Assembly: GCA_021613335.1 (NCBI GenBank)
Contig: JAJTWR010000044.1
Coordinates: 3,427,501 to 3,491,500, forward strand
Reading direction: 5' to 3'
DNA from: Whitmania pigra
Lineage: Eukaryota; Annelida; Clitellata; Hirudinida; Haemopidae
Length of the DNA: 64,000 bases
Below are positions 1 to 43,289 of the stretch, in pieces. A program made the position numbers and the translations under genes. Each line of letters begins with the position of its first letter. Position 1 is the stretch's first letter. The notes under the pieces were generated by a model that did no database searches, was not told where the DNA came from, and saw only the letters and a list, made by a program, of their open reading frames with translations.

Positions 1-31501
<31,501 letters not shown>

Positions 31502-31867
31502 TCCATATGACTTAATCATTACTAAGTTGACATTTTATTTAAATAACCACGAACAAAAAATATTTTATGAGCATATTGTTTGCAGATTTAGCTGATGCTA
31601 CAGTGCAGATAATATGTTGCAGATGAGAGATATTTTAGCAAAAACTGTTGTTGTTTTTTGGCTTGATGAATATGTGCCAATGGAAAGTTATTGGAATTGA
31701 ATGGTTTGGACTATGTTGCTTCTGTGTTAAAGTAGTAGCTGATGGACATAGGGTTAGGGATAGCCCTATGAAAAACAATATTGTGCAAAGCCTATGTTAT
31801 TATATCCCCTAAAAGCCAACTAGAGTTAAATTGTGTTGATGATAAGATAGATGAGTGTTTTGTGTGC

Positions 31868-32088
31868 GAATGAGTGAGTGAATGAATGAGAGGGAGTTAG
31901 TGAGTGAGTGAGTGAGTGAGTGAGAGTGAGTGAGTGAGTGAGTGAGTGAGTGAGTGAGTGAGTGAGTGAGGTGAGTGAGTGAGTGAGTGAGTGAGTGAGT
32001 GAGTGAGTGAGTGAGTGAGTGAGTGAGTGAGTGAGTGAGTGAGTGAGTGAGTGAGTGAGTGAGTGAGTGTGAGTGAGTGAGTGAATAT
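31868..32088 (+). repeat. GAGT tetranucleotide microsatellite
   Basis: About 220 bp of (GAGT)n with a few slips (for example GAGAGTGAG at 31,922 and AGGTGAG at 31,968). The poly-(Thr-His-Ser-Leu) minus-strand frames over it are artefacts. Confidence 0.97.
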
Positions 32089-32351
32089 TGATATTGGGAA
32101 TTTATAAAAAAATGAAATAAGATCGAAATACCGACACTTCTTATTCTGAAAATAGAACATGGATTAGAATTGGAGCTGAGGAAGTTCATCCTTTTCATGG
32201 AAGGCCACTTAAATTTGAAGCTTGGCCAGTCTCCTTTGCGGAGTTACACTCTTGTTTGACGTCATCGTTCGTGACCAGGGCTATTGATGTTCCAGGCAAC
32301 ATCTTGTTACCTCTGTCTCCCCGTTGGAGAGCCGGTTGCTATATTTGCAAA

Positions 32352-32673
32352 CATTAGGGATCGACCGGGGCCAAGGCAAATTTTGGCCGGGATTTAGATA
32401 GAGAATGTTGTAATTCATGCATAAGAAATTTAGACACTTTTTTTCAAATGCGAACATCTATTCAATGTCTGAATCCAAGTTACCCTAAAATCTCTCATTT
32501 GGTAGAATAAAATCGTCAGGTATTAGTTATAAAAGCTTTTGACAGAGGTTGGGATCTGAACTCCTAATGGAGTCGCACCAAGGCCAAAGTCTTAATCATT
32601 CGTCTACCGGTATTAATAATTCATGATAACCCGTAATAACTCGTCGTAATAAGTAAAATCGTCCGATACTTGG
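32352..32673 (-). repeat. SINE family 2, copy A (minus)
   Basis: On the minus strand it opens CCAAGTATCGGACGATTTTA, then has GGTTATCATGAATTATTAAT, a tRNA-like TAGACGAATGATTAAGACTT (A-box region) and GGAGTTCAGATCCC (B-box region). The central GAGAGATTTTAGGGTAACTT and a 3' part with GGCCAAAATTTGCCTTGGCC follow. The same order occurs at 61,307-61,600 and, 5'-truncated, at 38,695-38,905. It has inserted at the edge of the hAT remnant. Confidence 0.8.
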
Positions 32674-32689
32674 ACTTTAGATGGATGTA

Positions 32690-33342
32690 TAGATCACAAA
32701 CAATATTTTCTATCCTTTTGGATTCAGAAAATTTAAATGGTTGTATCTGCAGAGAAGCCAATTTTCATACCCATTCTTTATCAGACAGCTGTGGCTTGCC
32801 TTTACTTTCCAGGAAGTCACCTATTTCCGTTACTGATTTAAATATTCTGCTCAGAACTTTGTCACAACTTAGCTATCTTACCGATGTGTAATATGGTAAA
32901 TCTCGCGATTCTGTGTCTGTATCTTCCAACATGTTTCCGAACTGTCTATGGTTAAGCCCATATGACCTTATTAAATTCGCCATCTTCATCACAGGATTCG
33001 GTCCACACATTTGGCGCATAAAGCTTGCTGGTGAATAAAACAGTGTAGGAACATTGGTTGAGGAATGTTTTTCTCATTACACACATGCTTCACTTATCTA
33101 AACAAGCCTTTCTTTGTGCCACTCATATTCTTTCCTCCATCAATAGTCAGGCAACTGAGGTCAGTCTAGTCCAAGTCATAATCAGCAAATGTTTTTTTAA
33201 CAATTCATTAAATATATCATCTCCTATAAATGGCATGATACGAATAAATTTGCGTAATGTTTTTCCGTAAATAAAAAGGCCTCCGAAGGCCGGACGAAAG
33301 GGCTTCGAGGGCCAAATGCGGCCCGTAGTTTGGAGACCCCTG
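32690..33342 (-). pseudogene. hAT transposon remnant, GTF2IRD2/ZBED5-like transposase
   Basis: The right end is a hAT terminal repeat, on the minus strand CAGGGGTCTCCAAACTACGG (33,342 downward). Behind it the minus strand encodes SCLTIDGGKNMSGTKKGLF, then FLHCFIHQQALCAKCVD, IRSYGLNHRQFGNMLED, DTESRDLPYYTSV and KVLSRIFKSVTEIGDFLESK. These are the TxDGxxxMxGxxxG, hxCxIHxxALxAK and hNHRQF motifs of hAT transposases domesticated in vertebrates as GTF2IRD2 and FAM200/ZBED5. In-frame stops are present and the N-terminal and C-terminal ends are missing. Confidence 0.85.
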
Positions 33343-33663
33343 ACCTACATGCTTCTTCATGTGCTTTTTTCTAACTATGTCAAAATAAGCTTGCTCACCA
33401 TCTAGAAGAGATTGTTTTAAACCTAAAAACCACAAGCTGAAAACAACTAATACAAAATTAACACAAAATGAGGTGTGATACTTATTTTTTAGTGACAAGC
33501 ACATTGCCAAATATCATAATGTTGTTCTGAAATAGATAACATTGACCAATGCCAGATATGAGTGTATCTTAAATCGTTCATTGAATATGAGAATATAATT
33601 TTGACCCAATTGTCTGGGATGGAAATTTGAACTTCTCATGTCAATGGGTTAAATTCTCAAAAT

Positions 33664-35013
33664 CTATTCATGGGAATCATCTTCAGGAGGAGAAATCCAT
33701 GGACTCAAGTTGAACATATCCAGATCCTGAATGAAATTTGGACTGAATTCACCATCAGGTTTTGAGAAATATGTGTTATCTGCAGGATCCTCTAACATGA
33801 GACTACCATTCAAATTAAGGTCTTCTGGGGGGACATAGTGCATCAGCTCTTTCCCTGTAAACATTGATAGTAATGATTATTTAGCTCAAAGGATTGTATT
33901 AGTATATGCCACATTATCTTAACAACAATTATGTGCTGTGTTCACAAGCATGCACCACCTTGGGAAAAAGCTCTACATTGTTTGGAAATTAAAGCACTTC
34001 CACTAAAACTAAACTAAACTGATCAGCTAAATACAAATCTAAACACCTATAGATTCATTTCCAATTCTTGTTTTTTTAGCAAGATGTTCTCCATTTGTTT
34101 CGGCAACTGTTTCAAGTTGATCCTGAGAATTCAAGTAAAAGTGAATAAATAAGAATGAGTGTATGTAAACTCGATTAATTCATGAAACAGCAATTACAGA
34201 CATAGATAAGAAATCTAAGGACAGTACATGTGTACTCAAGTCACTGCTCAACACAGTCAATAATTATTAAATGACACATTACTAACACCAAAGAGTATGC
34301 AATCTTCTAAGTTATTAGGGTGGGTGTTGCTCAAGAGGTCATATACATTATCCAAAGTATTCTGGGAAGTGTTGAGACTTCTAGAAAATTCATCTCTGTC
34401 GAACTCTCTGCAATTATTTTAAATAAGCCTACGACATCAGAATATCTCAGAGCTTGAATTAAACTTATAGAATTACAATAAATATAATAAGTACACCCAT
34501 TTCTATCAGTCACAAAACACAGTTGATTAAAAATTTAAAGTTAAATGTTGTTTTATTTAATTACCATTACTTATAACACTGTAAAATAAAAATATACAAT
34601 GATTTTGATAATTAATCATTTATTTACATTGAGTTAAATCATTTACGTTTATATTTATAAAAATATGACAAAACATCCTGGTTATCCTGAGCAGGTTATA
34701 TTATAAAAAAAAAACATCAACGAATTTTAATAATAAAACTAAAACTGTCTCAAAAAAGCTTTTAAATGTAAATTATAGTTTTTAATTAAAAATAAACATC
34801 TCCAAACTTAAAAGTTATTCTGGGCTCATATTTCATGACCAGTTCTCTTGAGGTTGAACCAAGATTTTGTGCATCACTTTTTGGAAGAATTTTAGCAAGA
34901 TCACCATTTCCATTTTGTGGTTTTAGTTCCTCAAGCAGATCAGACAATCCTAAGGATGGTAGGTTGTCCAAACCAACAATAGTGAGAGGTTTCATCTGTT
35001 GAGTAGGCAGCTG
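33664..35013 (-). CDS. HSF1: HSF C-terminal regulatory and activation exons
   Basis: Exons 35013-34808, 34407-34287, 34122-34047 and 33854-33664. The first has [16 protein letters not shown], the second [20 protein letters not shown], resembling human HSF1 SNLDNLQTMLSSHG around HR-C. The last has [20 protein letters not shown] (human GKQLVHYTAQ) and ends in an acidic, aromatic stretch ([20 protein letters not shown]) typical of transactivation domains. The acceptor at 35,014-35,019 is a tandem NAGNAG site, so one Gln may be included or omitted. Confidence 0.9.
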
Positions 35014-38000
35014 CTGAACAATTGTTTGTTTCTTAATGAAGCAATATTATGTTTTATTTGACAACAGAACAGTATTTTTAAAATGACAAGGTTTGATGAA
35101 AAGAAACGTTAATGTCAAATAATGTTTATAATTCGTTTCTAGTATTACCTAATGTGATTGTGTATACCTTAGGTCTGCATAGGCAATATTTTGAAAAAAT
35201 TTTAAATTTTATGTTCCAAATGTCACATAAAAATCTACCGATAAGCTTATAATTATGAATAACAATCTAAATTTTAAAAAATGTTACGACTATCAAGACA
35301 AGATTAAGAGACAAAATGATTGCATATTTGTGGAGAGATCTTATCATCAGTGAAGATACAATTAATCGTCAAAGCACTAAATATATCAGGTAATTAGACG
35401 TATCACCTCAGGAGTCAAGTTTTTCTTCAAATATAATATCTTTGGTCCTCCATTCTTTTCAGTCAAACTTTTGCCATCCTAGTTGATGAGATATGTATAG
35501 TTGTTATAAGGTCAATTAATGCCAGATATCTTTATTAAATTCAACAAAAGTTATGCACTATTTGGAAAAACAATTGAGCAATGTAATTGACCAGTAAAAT
35601 TTCAATAAAAAAAAATTTCAAACAGATAATATGGCATATCATCAAAGTAATGAACACTGCAAAATATATGTAGAACATAAAAGAAATGTTATCAGCCTTG
35701 CCACCTCAGTATTCAGATTTTTCTTTAAATACAACACCCTTGGTTCCCCATGGTTTCCAGCCAAACATTTGCCATCTGGATTGGCTTTCTGTCATTTATA
35801 GATTAATTCAATTGTAACAAATTCAAAATAACAGATAACTTAAGCAGAACTTCTTGAGAACAACATTTTAAAACAAAACATATATTGATAAGTACTATCA
35901 CATTTAATAAAATGTAAAGTGATCAAGCTACGAATGGTTAAATTGGTTAAATCATGAAAATAATAATAATAATAACTATTAATATAGCTCCATAAGGACA
36001 AGCATTAGGAGTTCAGTCCCTCATTCATATCATTGATATAGCACTGCCTCCATAAAACTCTTTGTGATGGTGCAAGCTAATTTGTGAACATAAGACATTA
36101 CAACTGCTATTGAAACAATGTCAAAACAGCACTGTTTCAAAACAAAAGACAAAACAAATGAGAAAAACAAAACAGATTTTAATCTAACAATGCCACAAAT
36201 TAAAACATGATAATAATCATTGTGATAAATAAATTGTACTAATCATAAAAAAAGTCAAAAGTTCTCTTCCCACAGTACCTGTGTAGCGGAAGCCGAATTA
36301 ACATGAGTAGCTTGTGGAGAACACAGTTCATCGCTCCGAGAAAACCCCTGAGCCTTTAAGCAAAACATAAAACTCAGTAAATAATATTGATTATATTAAG
36401 CAATATTCTAAAACACACTTAAAGCTGATTATATAACAAAACATTTTACCTTGCTTAAATAATCAATGAATTCTGGCTAATCAAACAGGTAATTAAATAA
36501 GAATTAATAATATCATGTCAACCATTACACTGCATTCCCATAATTAAACAATAATTAAAGAAAAGCATAAATGAAACATTATAATTAACTCACAAATATT
36601 ATTGCGAATAGCACAAAAATTTGACTTAAGTTGTAAAGTGTCACTCAATTTAATTCAAAATATTGAAAAACAGCCTAACATTGATAACCTATTAATTATA
36701 TTTATTTAAAAAAGGTCAAGGATACTTACCTCACCAACAGTAACATGTTAGCAAATAGAATAGTGTAGAAGTGTGATACAAAGCTTCACCAACAGAATTT
36801 AAAAATAAATTTGCAACAAAGAAAAAAATTCTCATCAGAGTTCTTTGATTTAAATTCAGTTCACGATTTGCTGAGTTAAAGGAAAACACTTGATTTCACA
36901 ATATTAGTCAGCAAGGAGTTCAAAGGTTTTACAGTGCGATTGCAGAAAAAGTGCTTTAAAGTATCCCATTAGAATTTGTTTGTTTTAAGTTTGTGACTGC
37001 AGCCACAGTTCTGGAATAGTTTGAATTGATATTGTGCTATGATTAAGACACATTAAGACTCATAATATCAATTTATTTAAACAAAATCAATTTTTTACTC
37101 TTTCTATAAAGTAGCAATTTCTGTCACTTTTTTTGTATTTGTATTTTGCCTGTTTTTGAGTGCCTTATGTATCTGGATAAGATGTGAAAGCACATCAAGG
37201 CCGGGTTGCGAACATGATACATGCGACTGTTGTTATTAATGCCTCGTGCTTGAATGGTACCCATTCGGGCAACTTGCATGCAACCATCTTTTTTTGCCTT
37301 TTCTTTTCTTAGGCTGTTGCCTGAACCAAGATATAGATGTTCCTGGTTGTTGCACTTTCCTCCATCAATATGCAAAATTCTGTCTAGCATATCCCTGTTA
37401 TATTTTCAAGTCTTCAATATCTTCATCTGCTTTTTATTTTGAGGTTACAGTTGCCTGTCTCTTTTCTTCATGCAATGCATCCAAATAAAATTGGTATGCC
37501 TTGATGCAAAGAATATGTATTACATATAAGTATTTCTTATCAGCCAACTCCACTCTTCATTAATGAGCCATTTGCTATTGAAAACACAAAATCCAGGCAT
37601 GATTGATAGGCTATCAAAAATTTAAAGGATCAAACAGACAAGCCAAAGAAACATAACTTAAATGGATATGTTCCTTGTGCTGTGTAGCTATATCAAAAAG
37701 ACTGATTTCCCACTAATTGTTATTTTAAGAAAAACTAATAAAATCTCAGATCATCATTAATTTTGGGACCTATATAATTTCTTTAGGAATTTTTTAATTT
37801 TGTAGGGCCTCCCTCATTTTTTAAGACTTCATAAAACTAAAAATCCAAATTTTGGAAATTTAGGACCTGCATAAACCATGTTGTTAGTTAATTACTCCAT
37901 TTTAATTTGGTTTTAATTTTTAAATCTTCAAATATGTTAGTTATACTTGTAGCTTATTACTTTATAGTTTTCATTTTATAGGTTAGAAAAATATCAAATT

Positions 38001-40150
38001 CATAACTGCTTTACAAACTATACTTGGAAAAGAAAAAGGAAGTAGATCATAGTAAATAATAATCCTAGATAGAATACTCTACATACAATTTGAAGAACTT
38101 AAATTTAAGATTAAAGTTGATTATTTTAGATAATTATTTTTTATTGTTATTCATGATTATTGTTTTTTATTTTAGCTATTATTTGAGGTTCCCTTTTTTT
38201 AGGGATTTGGAATATAATTTCATGAGTCAACTATAATAGTTCAGCTTAGGGCTGTGATAACAATCTAATATTATTTGATTTGGATAAATTCTATTGGATG
38301 TTTGAGACTCTTCAACTTACCACTGATGAGGAAAGACCCCTTTCATTATTGGGTCCTTTTATCATCAAGGGCAATTTGCGCTTCAAGCTCCCTGGATTGC
38401 GGTCATTATTCACCAGTGATATGAAAAACTGGACAAGCTATAAACATAAAAATCAGCAAAATGGCTCATTAATATGCAAGTTATTAATCACAACCTTGGA
38501 GACAACTTGCTGTTGTCTGGCATGTTTCTGCCTAAGATTGACAACTTCCTTCCATAAAACTTCATTCTCACTAGATGTAGAAAATTAAGAAATAAATTAC
38601 ACATCTTCAGTTTTCATCACTAAATTTTATTTATTATGAGTATTGTGAATTATTAATATCTGGCATCTGGTAGACAAGTGACAAATACTTTCGTTTTCGT
38701 GCAGCTCCATTAGGAGTTCAAATGCTAGATGCTCGCAAGAACTTCTATAACTAAAACCTGACAATTTTTATTCCACCCAATGAGAGACTTTATGATTACT
38801 GTGATTCAGGTATGGAATAAATATAAAAATAAGAAATTTGTCTTATACATGACTTATTGCGTCCCCGGCTAAATTTTGCCAGGGCCGAGCCATGGTCACC
38901 AAAACATCTAGAGCCTGGGCCCAGTCCATGCCTACTCTGCACTAACTTACATGTCAGTTAAATTAACTGAGTTAATCATTTTAAAATTTAAAAAAAAGAA
39001 CTCACACTCTTAAGTTTTCCAGAGTGTCTGTCATTGAATCAAGCTGATTTTTCAGGGAAGACACCTCGTTTAGAATTTTCGATACATCCTCTCTAGAAAA
39101 TGATGCCAATGATTGGCTTTGAGTAGCACTCTAAAATGTTTGTTAAGGGAAGTCATGTGATCAAAATCTTAAATGTAAAATTAGTAGCTAAATAAAAAGA
39201 GCAAAAAAATACTTCAAAACCAACAAAGTTTTTTCTTGTCAATAATCATAACTGAATTATATCAAAAGCTACCAAAAATACCAAAAGCTGAAGACATGTT
39301 TGGACAAGTCTTTAATTCAGGTTATTGTAAATATCCAAAGCATTCAACCCATTTAAAAGCACCATTTTGTTTAATGCTAGGCTTAGAAATAGAAACAGTA
39401 CAAATGATACAAAACCTGTCTTACCACCTTTCTTTTAATATTTTGCAGGAGGGATTTTTGACCCTGCTGAAAATATGGATGAGCAAAAGTCAAGTCCTCT
39501 CTTTCTGCTTTTAAGTTTAGAGCATTGGTGCTCAATACTTTTCGAAAGCCATCTACAATGATGCCACACATCAATTAATTTCAACTTTTATATTATAACT
39601 TTTCATTACATATCATATTTAGAATAATATATTCATAGGCAAAAGAATATAAAGTAAAGTTGCATTTATTTGCATAGAAACTAACTGGTAACTATGTATA
39701 AATTAGAAAATGAAACAAACATTTTCAGAGGTTTTGAGTTAAATATGATGAAAAAAAATAGACAGAAACACATAGTCTTGAAAATAAATTTGACTTGTTT
39801 AATAAAATTTACCTAGATGATCTATTGCAAATGATGAGACAATTGACATTTACAAAATAAACTAATTATAATAGACTAACACATGTTTAGCTGTCGAATA
39901 AAGCTGGCTATGTTGTTGTGTTTGAAGCTAAGTGGCAGAATCTCTCTAGCAAATCTTATTTGGTCAACAACATGAAAACTCTTCCCTGACTAAAAAGTAT
40001 TAACAAAATTTACTTGTGCACTTGAAAATGTAAATGGTTAATAATGCTTACAATATCCCAGCATATCAAATCATTTGTGGATGGATTCTCAACCAAATCC
40101 CAGAGTTTGATAAGAAATGTCGAAGCAGTAGAGTTGGATTCCAGATTCAT
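33664..40150 (-). CDS. HSF1: Heat shock factor (HSF1-like), 14 coding exons, 499 codons
   Basis: Transcription factor that trimerises on stress and binds nGAAn repeats of heat shock promoters. Coding exons in transcript order: 40150-40052, 39989-39881, 39552-39425, 39130-39006, 38570-38495, 38437-38321, 36476-36450, 36347-36279, 35788-35705, 35478-35407, 35013-34808, 34407-34287, 34122-34047, 33854-33664. They sum to 1,500 nt in one open frame ending TAG at 33,664-33,666. Domains: winged-helix DNA-binding domain residues about 7-112, HR-A/B leucine-zipper coiled coil about 120-205, a linker with two duplicated exons about 251-302, and an HR-C-like and activation region to the end. The start ATG (40,148-40,150) follows an acceptor TTGTTTAG, so an upstream non-coding exon is likely. 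It is the size of human HSF1 (529). All introns are GT-AG. Confidence 0.96.
35407..35788 (-). CDS. HSF1: HSF tandemly duplicated linker exons
   Basis: Exon 35788-35705 (84 nt) ends [13 protein letters not shown]; exon 35478-35407 (72 nt) ends [13 protein letters not shown]. Both contain DGK near their start followed by a Gly-rich stretch and the shared LYLKKNL core, and both are phase 0 and followed by a GTG-starting donor. This is a clear exon duplication inside the gene. The role of the repeated motif is unknown; the alternating hydrophobics and lysines could form a short strand or docking motif. Confidence 0.85.
36000..36120 (-). repeat. Decayed SINE family 1, copy G (minus)
   Basis: Within the HSF intron between exons 8 and 9: ATATAGCTCCATAAGGACAA, later TGGTGCAAGCTAATTTGTGAAC. 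It resembles the body and head of family 1 but has lost clear A and B boxes. Confidence 0.5.
36279..36476 (-). CDS. HSF1: HSF linker exons including a 27-nt micro-exon
   Basis: Exon 36476-36450 encodes only PEFIDYLSK between TTGATTAG and GTAAAA. Exon 36347-36279 encodes 23 residues beginning [10 protein letters not shown]. Both are phase 0, so the frame would survive skipping of either. Neither resembles a named HSF domain; they fall where vertebrate HSF1 has its regulatory region. Confidence 0.75.
36477..38320 (-). other. 1.8-kb HSF intron with one SINE
   Basis: The largest HSF intron, holding a minus-strand family-1 SINE at about 37,135-37,280. Open frames at 37,246-37,488 are on the other strand of that SINE or are low complexity. 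The remainder is AT-rich and unrecognised. Confidence 0.7.
37135..37280 (-). repeat. tRNA-derived SINE, family 1, copy H (minus)
   Basis: Minus-strand head CAAGTTGCCCGAATGGGTAC, B box GTTCGCAACCC (complement of about 37,203-37,213) and a body with TTTCACATCTTATCCAGATA, shared with copies at 29,540 and 43,290. Confidence 0.8.
38321..39130 (-). CDS. HSF1: HSF trimerisation (HR-A/B) exons
   Basis: Exons 39130-39006, 38570-38495 and 38437-38321. They encode [20 protein letters not shown] (HR-A), [20 protein letters not shown] (HR-B; human [20 protein letters not shown]) and [20 protein letters not shown] then KLPLMI (human LIQFLISLVQSN ... KRKIPLML). Heptad hydrophobics continue across all three exons. 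The phase-2 junction between the first two exons makes the Val of RVENEV. Confidence 0.97.
38695..38905 (+). repeat. SINE family 2, copy B (5'-truncated)
   Basis: GCTCCATTAGGAGTTCAAAT (B-box region), TTCTATAACTAAAACCTGAC, GAGAGACTTTATGATTACTG and CCCCGGCTAAATTTTGCCAG follow the family-2 order. It lies in the HSF intron between HR-A and HR-B exons. Confidence 0.75.
39425..40150 (-). CDS. HSF1: HSF DNA-binding domain exons
   Basis: Three exons (40150-40052, 39989-39881, 39552-39425) encode [20 protein letters not shown], then [40 protein letters not shown] and [20 protein letters not shown]. FKHNNxASFxRQLNxYGFRK is the HSF recognition-helix signature and is fully kept. The human S-G-x-S-F-H-V and hNIKRKV motifs are also present. 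Intron positions are after CWDI, within the Tyr codon of NMYGF (phase 1), and after KRKV. Confidence 0.98.
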
Positions 40151-41814
40151 ATTGCCTAAACAACCAAACATTCTCATATTTTAATAATATTTTCATAGAA
40201 AAGTTCTGAAGCAAAAATTTAAAAAATCCAAAATTCACTGCATCCCGAGGGAATGCAGTTCCCATTTAGAAGATAATCTGTTACAAATTATTACAGGTGC
40301 TACGTTCAGAAGAAAAGATTCTGTTATGATTCCATATAAAATAAAAATTAGCTGTTGCATGATGTTTTAAAAATTAAAATATTTCTAAGTATATTCTAAG
40401 TACACTAGAAAAAGAATTAAATGAAACAAATCCTTGTCCAGATATTTTTTTAAATATCATAGTTAAAGCATCTCATAACTGACTGCATTTTTAGCCACCA
40501 TCTTAGAGCATGCAATATAATGGTAAATTTCTCCGAAATAATGCTTTTAAGCCAGTATTTTGACATTGCATTGTTTCATAGAGAGATATGACATTATAAT
40601 AATATGAGTCTCAATGTTGAAAATCAAATAACTAAACCATACCATAATAATTCAAGCCTAACTGATGCAATGTAGATGTAACTGACACAACATACAAACA
40701 CAAGTGACACAATTTAAAAAAGTAACTGACGCAAACTCTCTGAATAAGGTAAATCTAGGTAAATTGTAACTGCAAAAATTAATCAAAATAGTTTTGAAGT
40801 AAAACAATAATTAATTTGTAAAGCACTTCCACCATTCACTGTTAAAATTTAGAAAAATGCAACATTAATTTCCTCTAGATTTGATTTTGAAGCCATCCAT
40901 GCCCTTCAGGTAATAGTGGTATTTGTTTCATAATAAGCTCATAAACTTGAGCAAAATCAGCACTCAACACTTTATTCTAAATGAGTTTAGAATTCTTTAT
41001 AACCTAACATAGGAGTTACATCATATGTCAGCCACCAGGCTTGCCTTCATATAATCTCGACCAAAGCAAAATCTTGAAACCATAGTTGACTGCAAAAGAT
41101 TTTTCTACCTCTTTAAACTTTAAAGATTAACAGATTCAGTGGGGGATCTAGAAATGTGTGGTGAGAGACATGCTCCTGGCCCCCAAATCCTACACATCAT
41201 CATGGGATATCTCACGATCTTGTAAATAACATACAATTATTCACTAGTAGAGGGAATCCAGCTCCATCTATGAACATGGCTCTTCATTTCCATGAAATAG
41301 TATTTGACAAATTCTATAATTAAAACATTTTATGTGAACCTGGGATGAGGGGTAATTGTTTTTGTGTAATTCGCACTTTCAAAAAAATTAAATAAGTTTT
41401 GAATTTGTTTTTTAATGATTTATTTCCATTATTTAAATATTCTTTTATTTACATTCATACAAATTTACTTTGGAAATAGTTCAAAAAAGATTTTCCTCTA
41501 ATCAAGACAAACAATTCTATCCATGATGAATAGAACTAAATCAATCACTTATAACCAAGAAAATTTATTGTTGGTTGCAAATTTTGCAGATCAGCTACAA
41601 TTTTAGATTTGTCATTGGAACAATAGAATTGCTTATTAAATCAAATAAATTTATACAGATATTTTTATGCAAAAATGCACATGTCCGCAAAACAGGGGTG
41701 GGTACACCTAAATAAAACAAGGGGGAGGGGGTCAAAATACAAATAAGAAGATCAGGCTAAAATGGGCAAAAGAGATGGTGAGTTCAAAGATAAATTGTGA
41801 CTATTATTTTTTCA
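40151..41814. other. Upstream flank of HSF, no recognised element
   Basis: AT-rich sequence containing the probable 5' untranslated exon(s) and promoter of HSF, which I cannot delimit. I saw no convincing heat shock element array and no repeat family. Confidence 0.5.
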
Positions 41815-42662
41815 TATGAAAAGAAATTGAATTTGTATGGTCCAGATGGCTATAAATAATATTGGCGTGATGTCAGGGGGCCACAAATTAATTTTTTTAA
41901 AGAAATTTCAGAAGTGGCTCAGTGATGGTCAAGGGCTCTTCAATTCCTCTTGTGGTTCATCTAAACTAGTCTTCTTAGAAGGGAAGCAGAACTCACATTA
42001 AAAATATATGGAAATACTGGATCTTTCTATCTCTTTCCACCATATGATAAATTTGGAGACGATGAAGTCATTCTTCGGCATGATGTCCCGCTACACACAT
42101 CAAGACTGACAATAACTTTTGTCCAGGAGAGGAATTTGAAGGTTCTGAAGTGGCTAGTTTGCTCCCCAGACTTGAACCCCATTGAAAACATGTGGGGACT
42201 GCTTGCTCTGAAGTGTACTTCAATAAGAAGCAATACTTTTTAGTGTTCAGGATCTGAAAGATGCTTTGAATAAAGCCTGGAAAGAACAGGATGAAAAGAA
42301 CTTGAAACCTTTCTCGGATTCATTAAAAAACAGAGCTCAAGAGTAATTATTAAAAGAGGAGATAAGATACATTATTGACTTAAATATAAATAAATAAAAA
42401 AATATAAAATATACAAGTTTGATTTTGATAAATATGAAAATTTATGATCCCTAGTGTTTCTTGTTCCTATAAGTAATTTTGGGTATTTCCAGTTTTACTG
42501 GAAAGTTGCACAAAATATTTGTCTGAGTTCAATAAATTTCATAATTATACAAATCTGATGTGTTTCAGTACATTGTGAAAAAATGGCCTATGAAAATTCT
42601 GTACATAAAAATAATAAATGGCCAAGAAACATAACTTGACCTAGTTTTTGCAACACACTATA
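41815..42662 (+). pseudogene. Tc1-like transposon remnant
   Basis: Plus-strand fragments in changing frames: FSYEKKLNLYGPDGYK (about 41,812-41,858, the D-containing FSDExxFxxxGxDGxxxxW motif), then RYTHQD around 42,090, NLKVLKWLVCSPDLNPIENM (about 42,135-42,195; SPDLNPIExxW is diagnostic for Tc1) and DLKDALNKAWKEQDEKNLKP (about 42,253-42,312). TTTTTGCAACACACTATAG at about 42,641-42,660 looks like a Tc1-type terminal repeat; I did not find its partner on the left. Several stops and shifts make it inactive. Confidence 0.85.
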
Positions 42663-43289
42663 GATAACTTCATGTGATGGATAAGATGAAAGTGAAGACC
42701 AAACTTTACTATTGATTAATGTAAGAAAAATGATGAATTTGTGAATGAAATTGGAACAAATAGATTAACTGGGGCAAATCTGTGAAACGTGTAAGGAAAT
42801 GTAGATAAAATAAATAACACAACAGATAAAAGGGTGAGGAAATGTAAGTTTCAACAATTGTACAAAATATATTTGTTAAGACAAAAATTAAATGATAATT
42901 TGTTTACAGAGGTAGGAGATATTGCTAGAGAAGAATACAAGAGTGGACCTTGACAACATATGGCAAATTTCTGTAAATATGGTACTTGTAAATTCAGATT
43001 TGAATTGATTTTAAGATTTCTAATTTTAAGATGTCTGAAGATTTGGAAAGCGTATTATTAAAGGATGAAGGTATCAAGTTAAGTTCCTAATTAAATATGG
43101 TAAAAACAGCCAAAATGGACAGCTTGATTTAGGGAAAATTGTGTCTATAGACATTTTTTTCAATAACAGATTTTTTTGTAATACAATTTTATGCTAAATT
43201 ACAGTGCCAAAGTGTGAACCTGTCAAACTTTAAAAGCATGCCTGAAATCCAAAACCAGAACAAAAAAGAACTTTTCAGCAAAAAAGGAT

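Larger units (their letters stand above)
31502..33663. other. Convergent intergenic region between HYDIN and HSF
   Basis: About 2.2 kb separating the HYDIN stop from the HSF stop. It contains a (GAGT)n microsatellite, a family-2 SINE (minus) and a Charlie/GTF2IRD2-type hAT remnant (minus). The interval 33,343-33,663, next to the HSF stop, probably includes the HSF 3' untranslated region. I saw no clear poly(A) signal for either gene. Confidence 0.8.
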
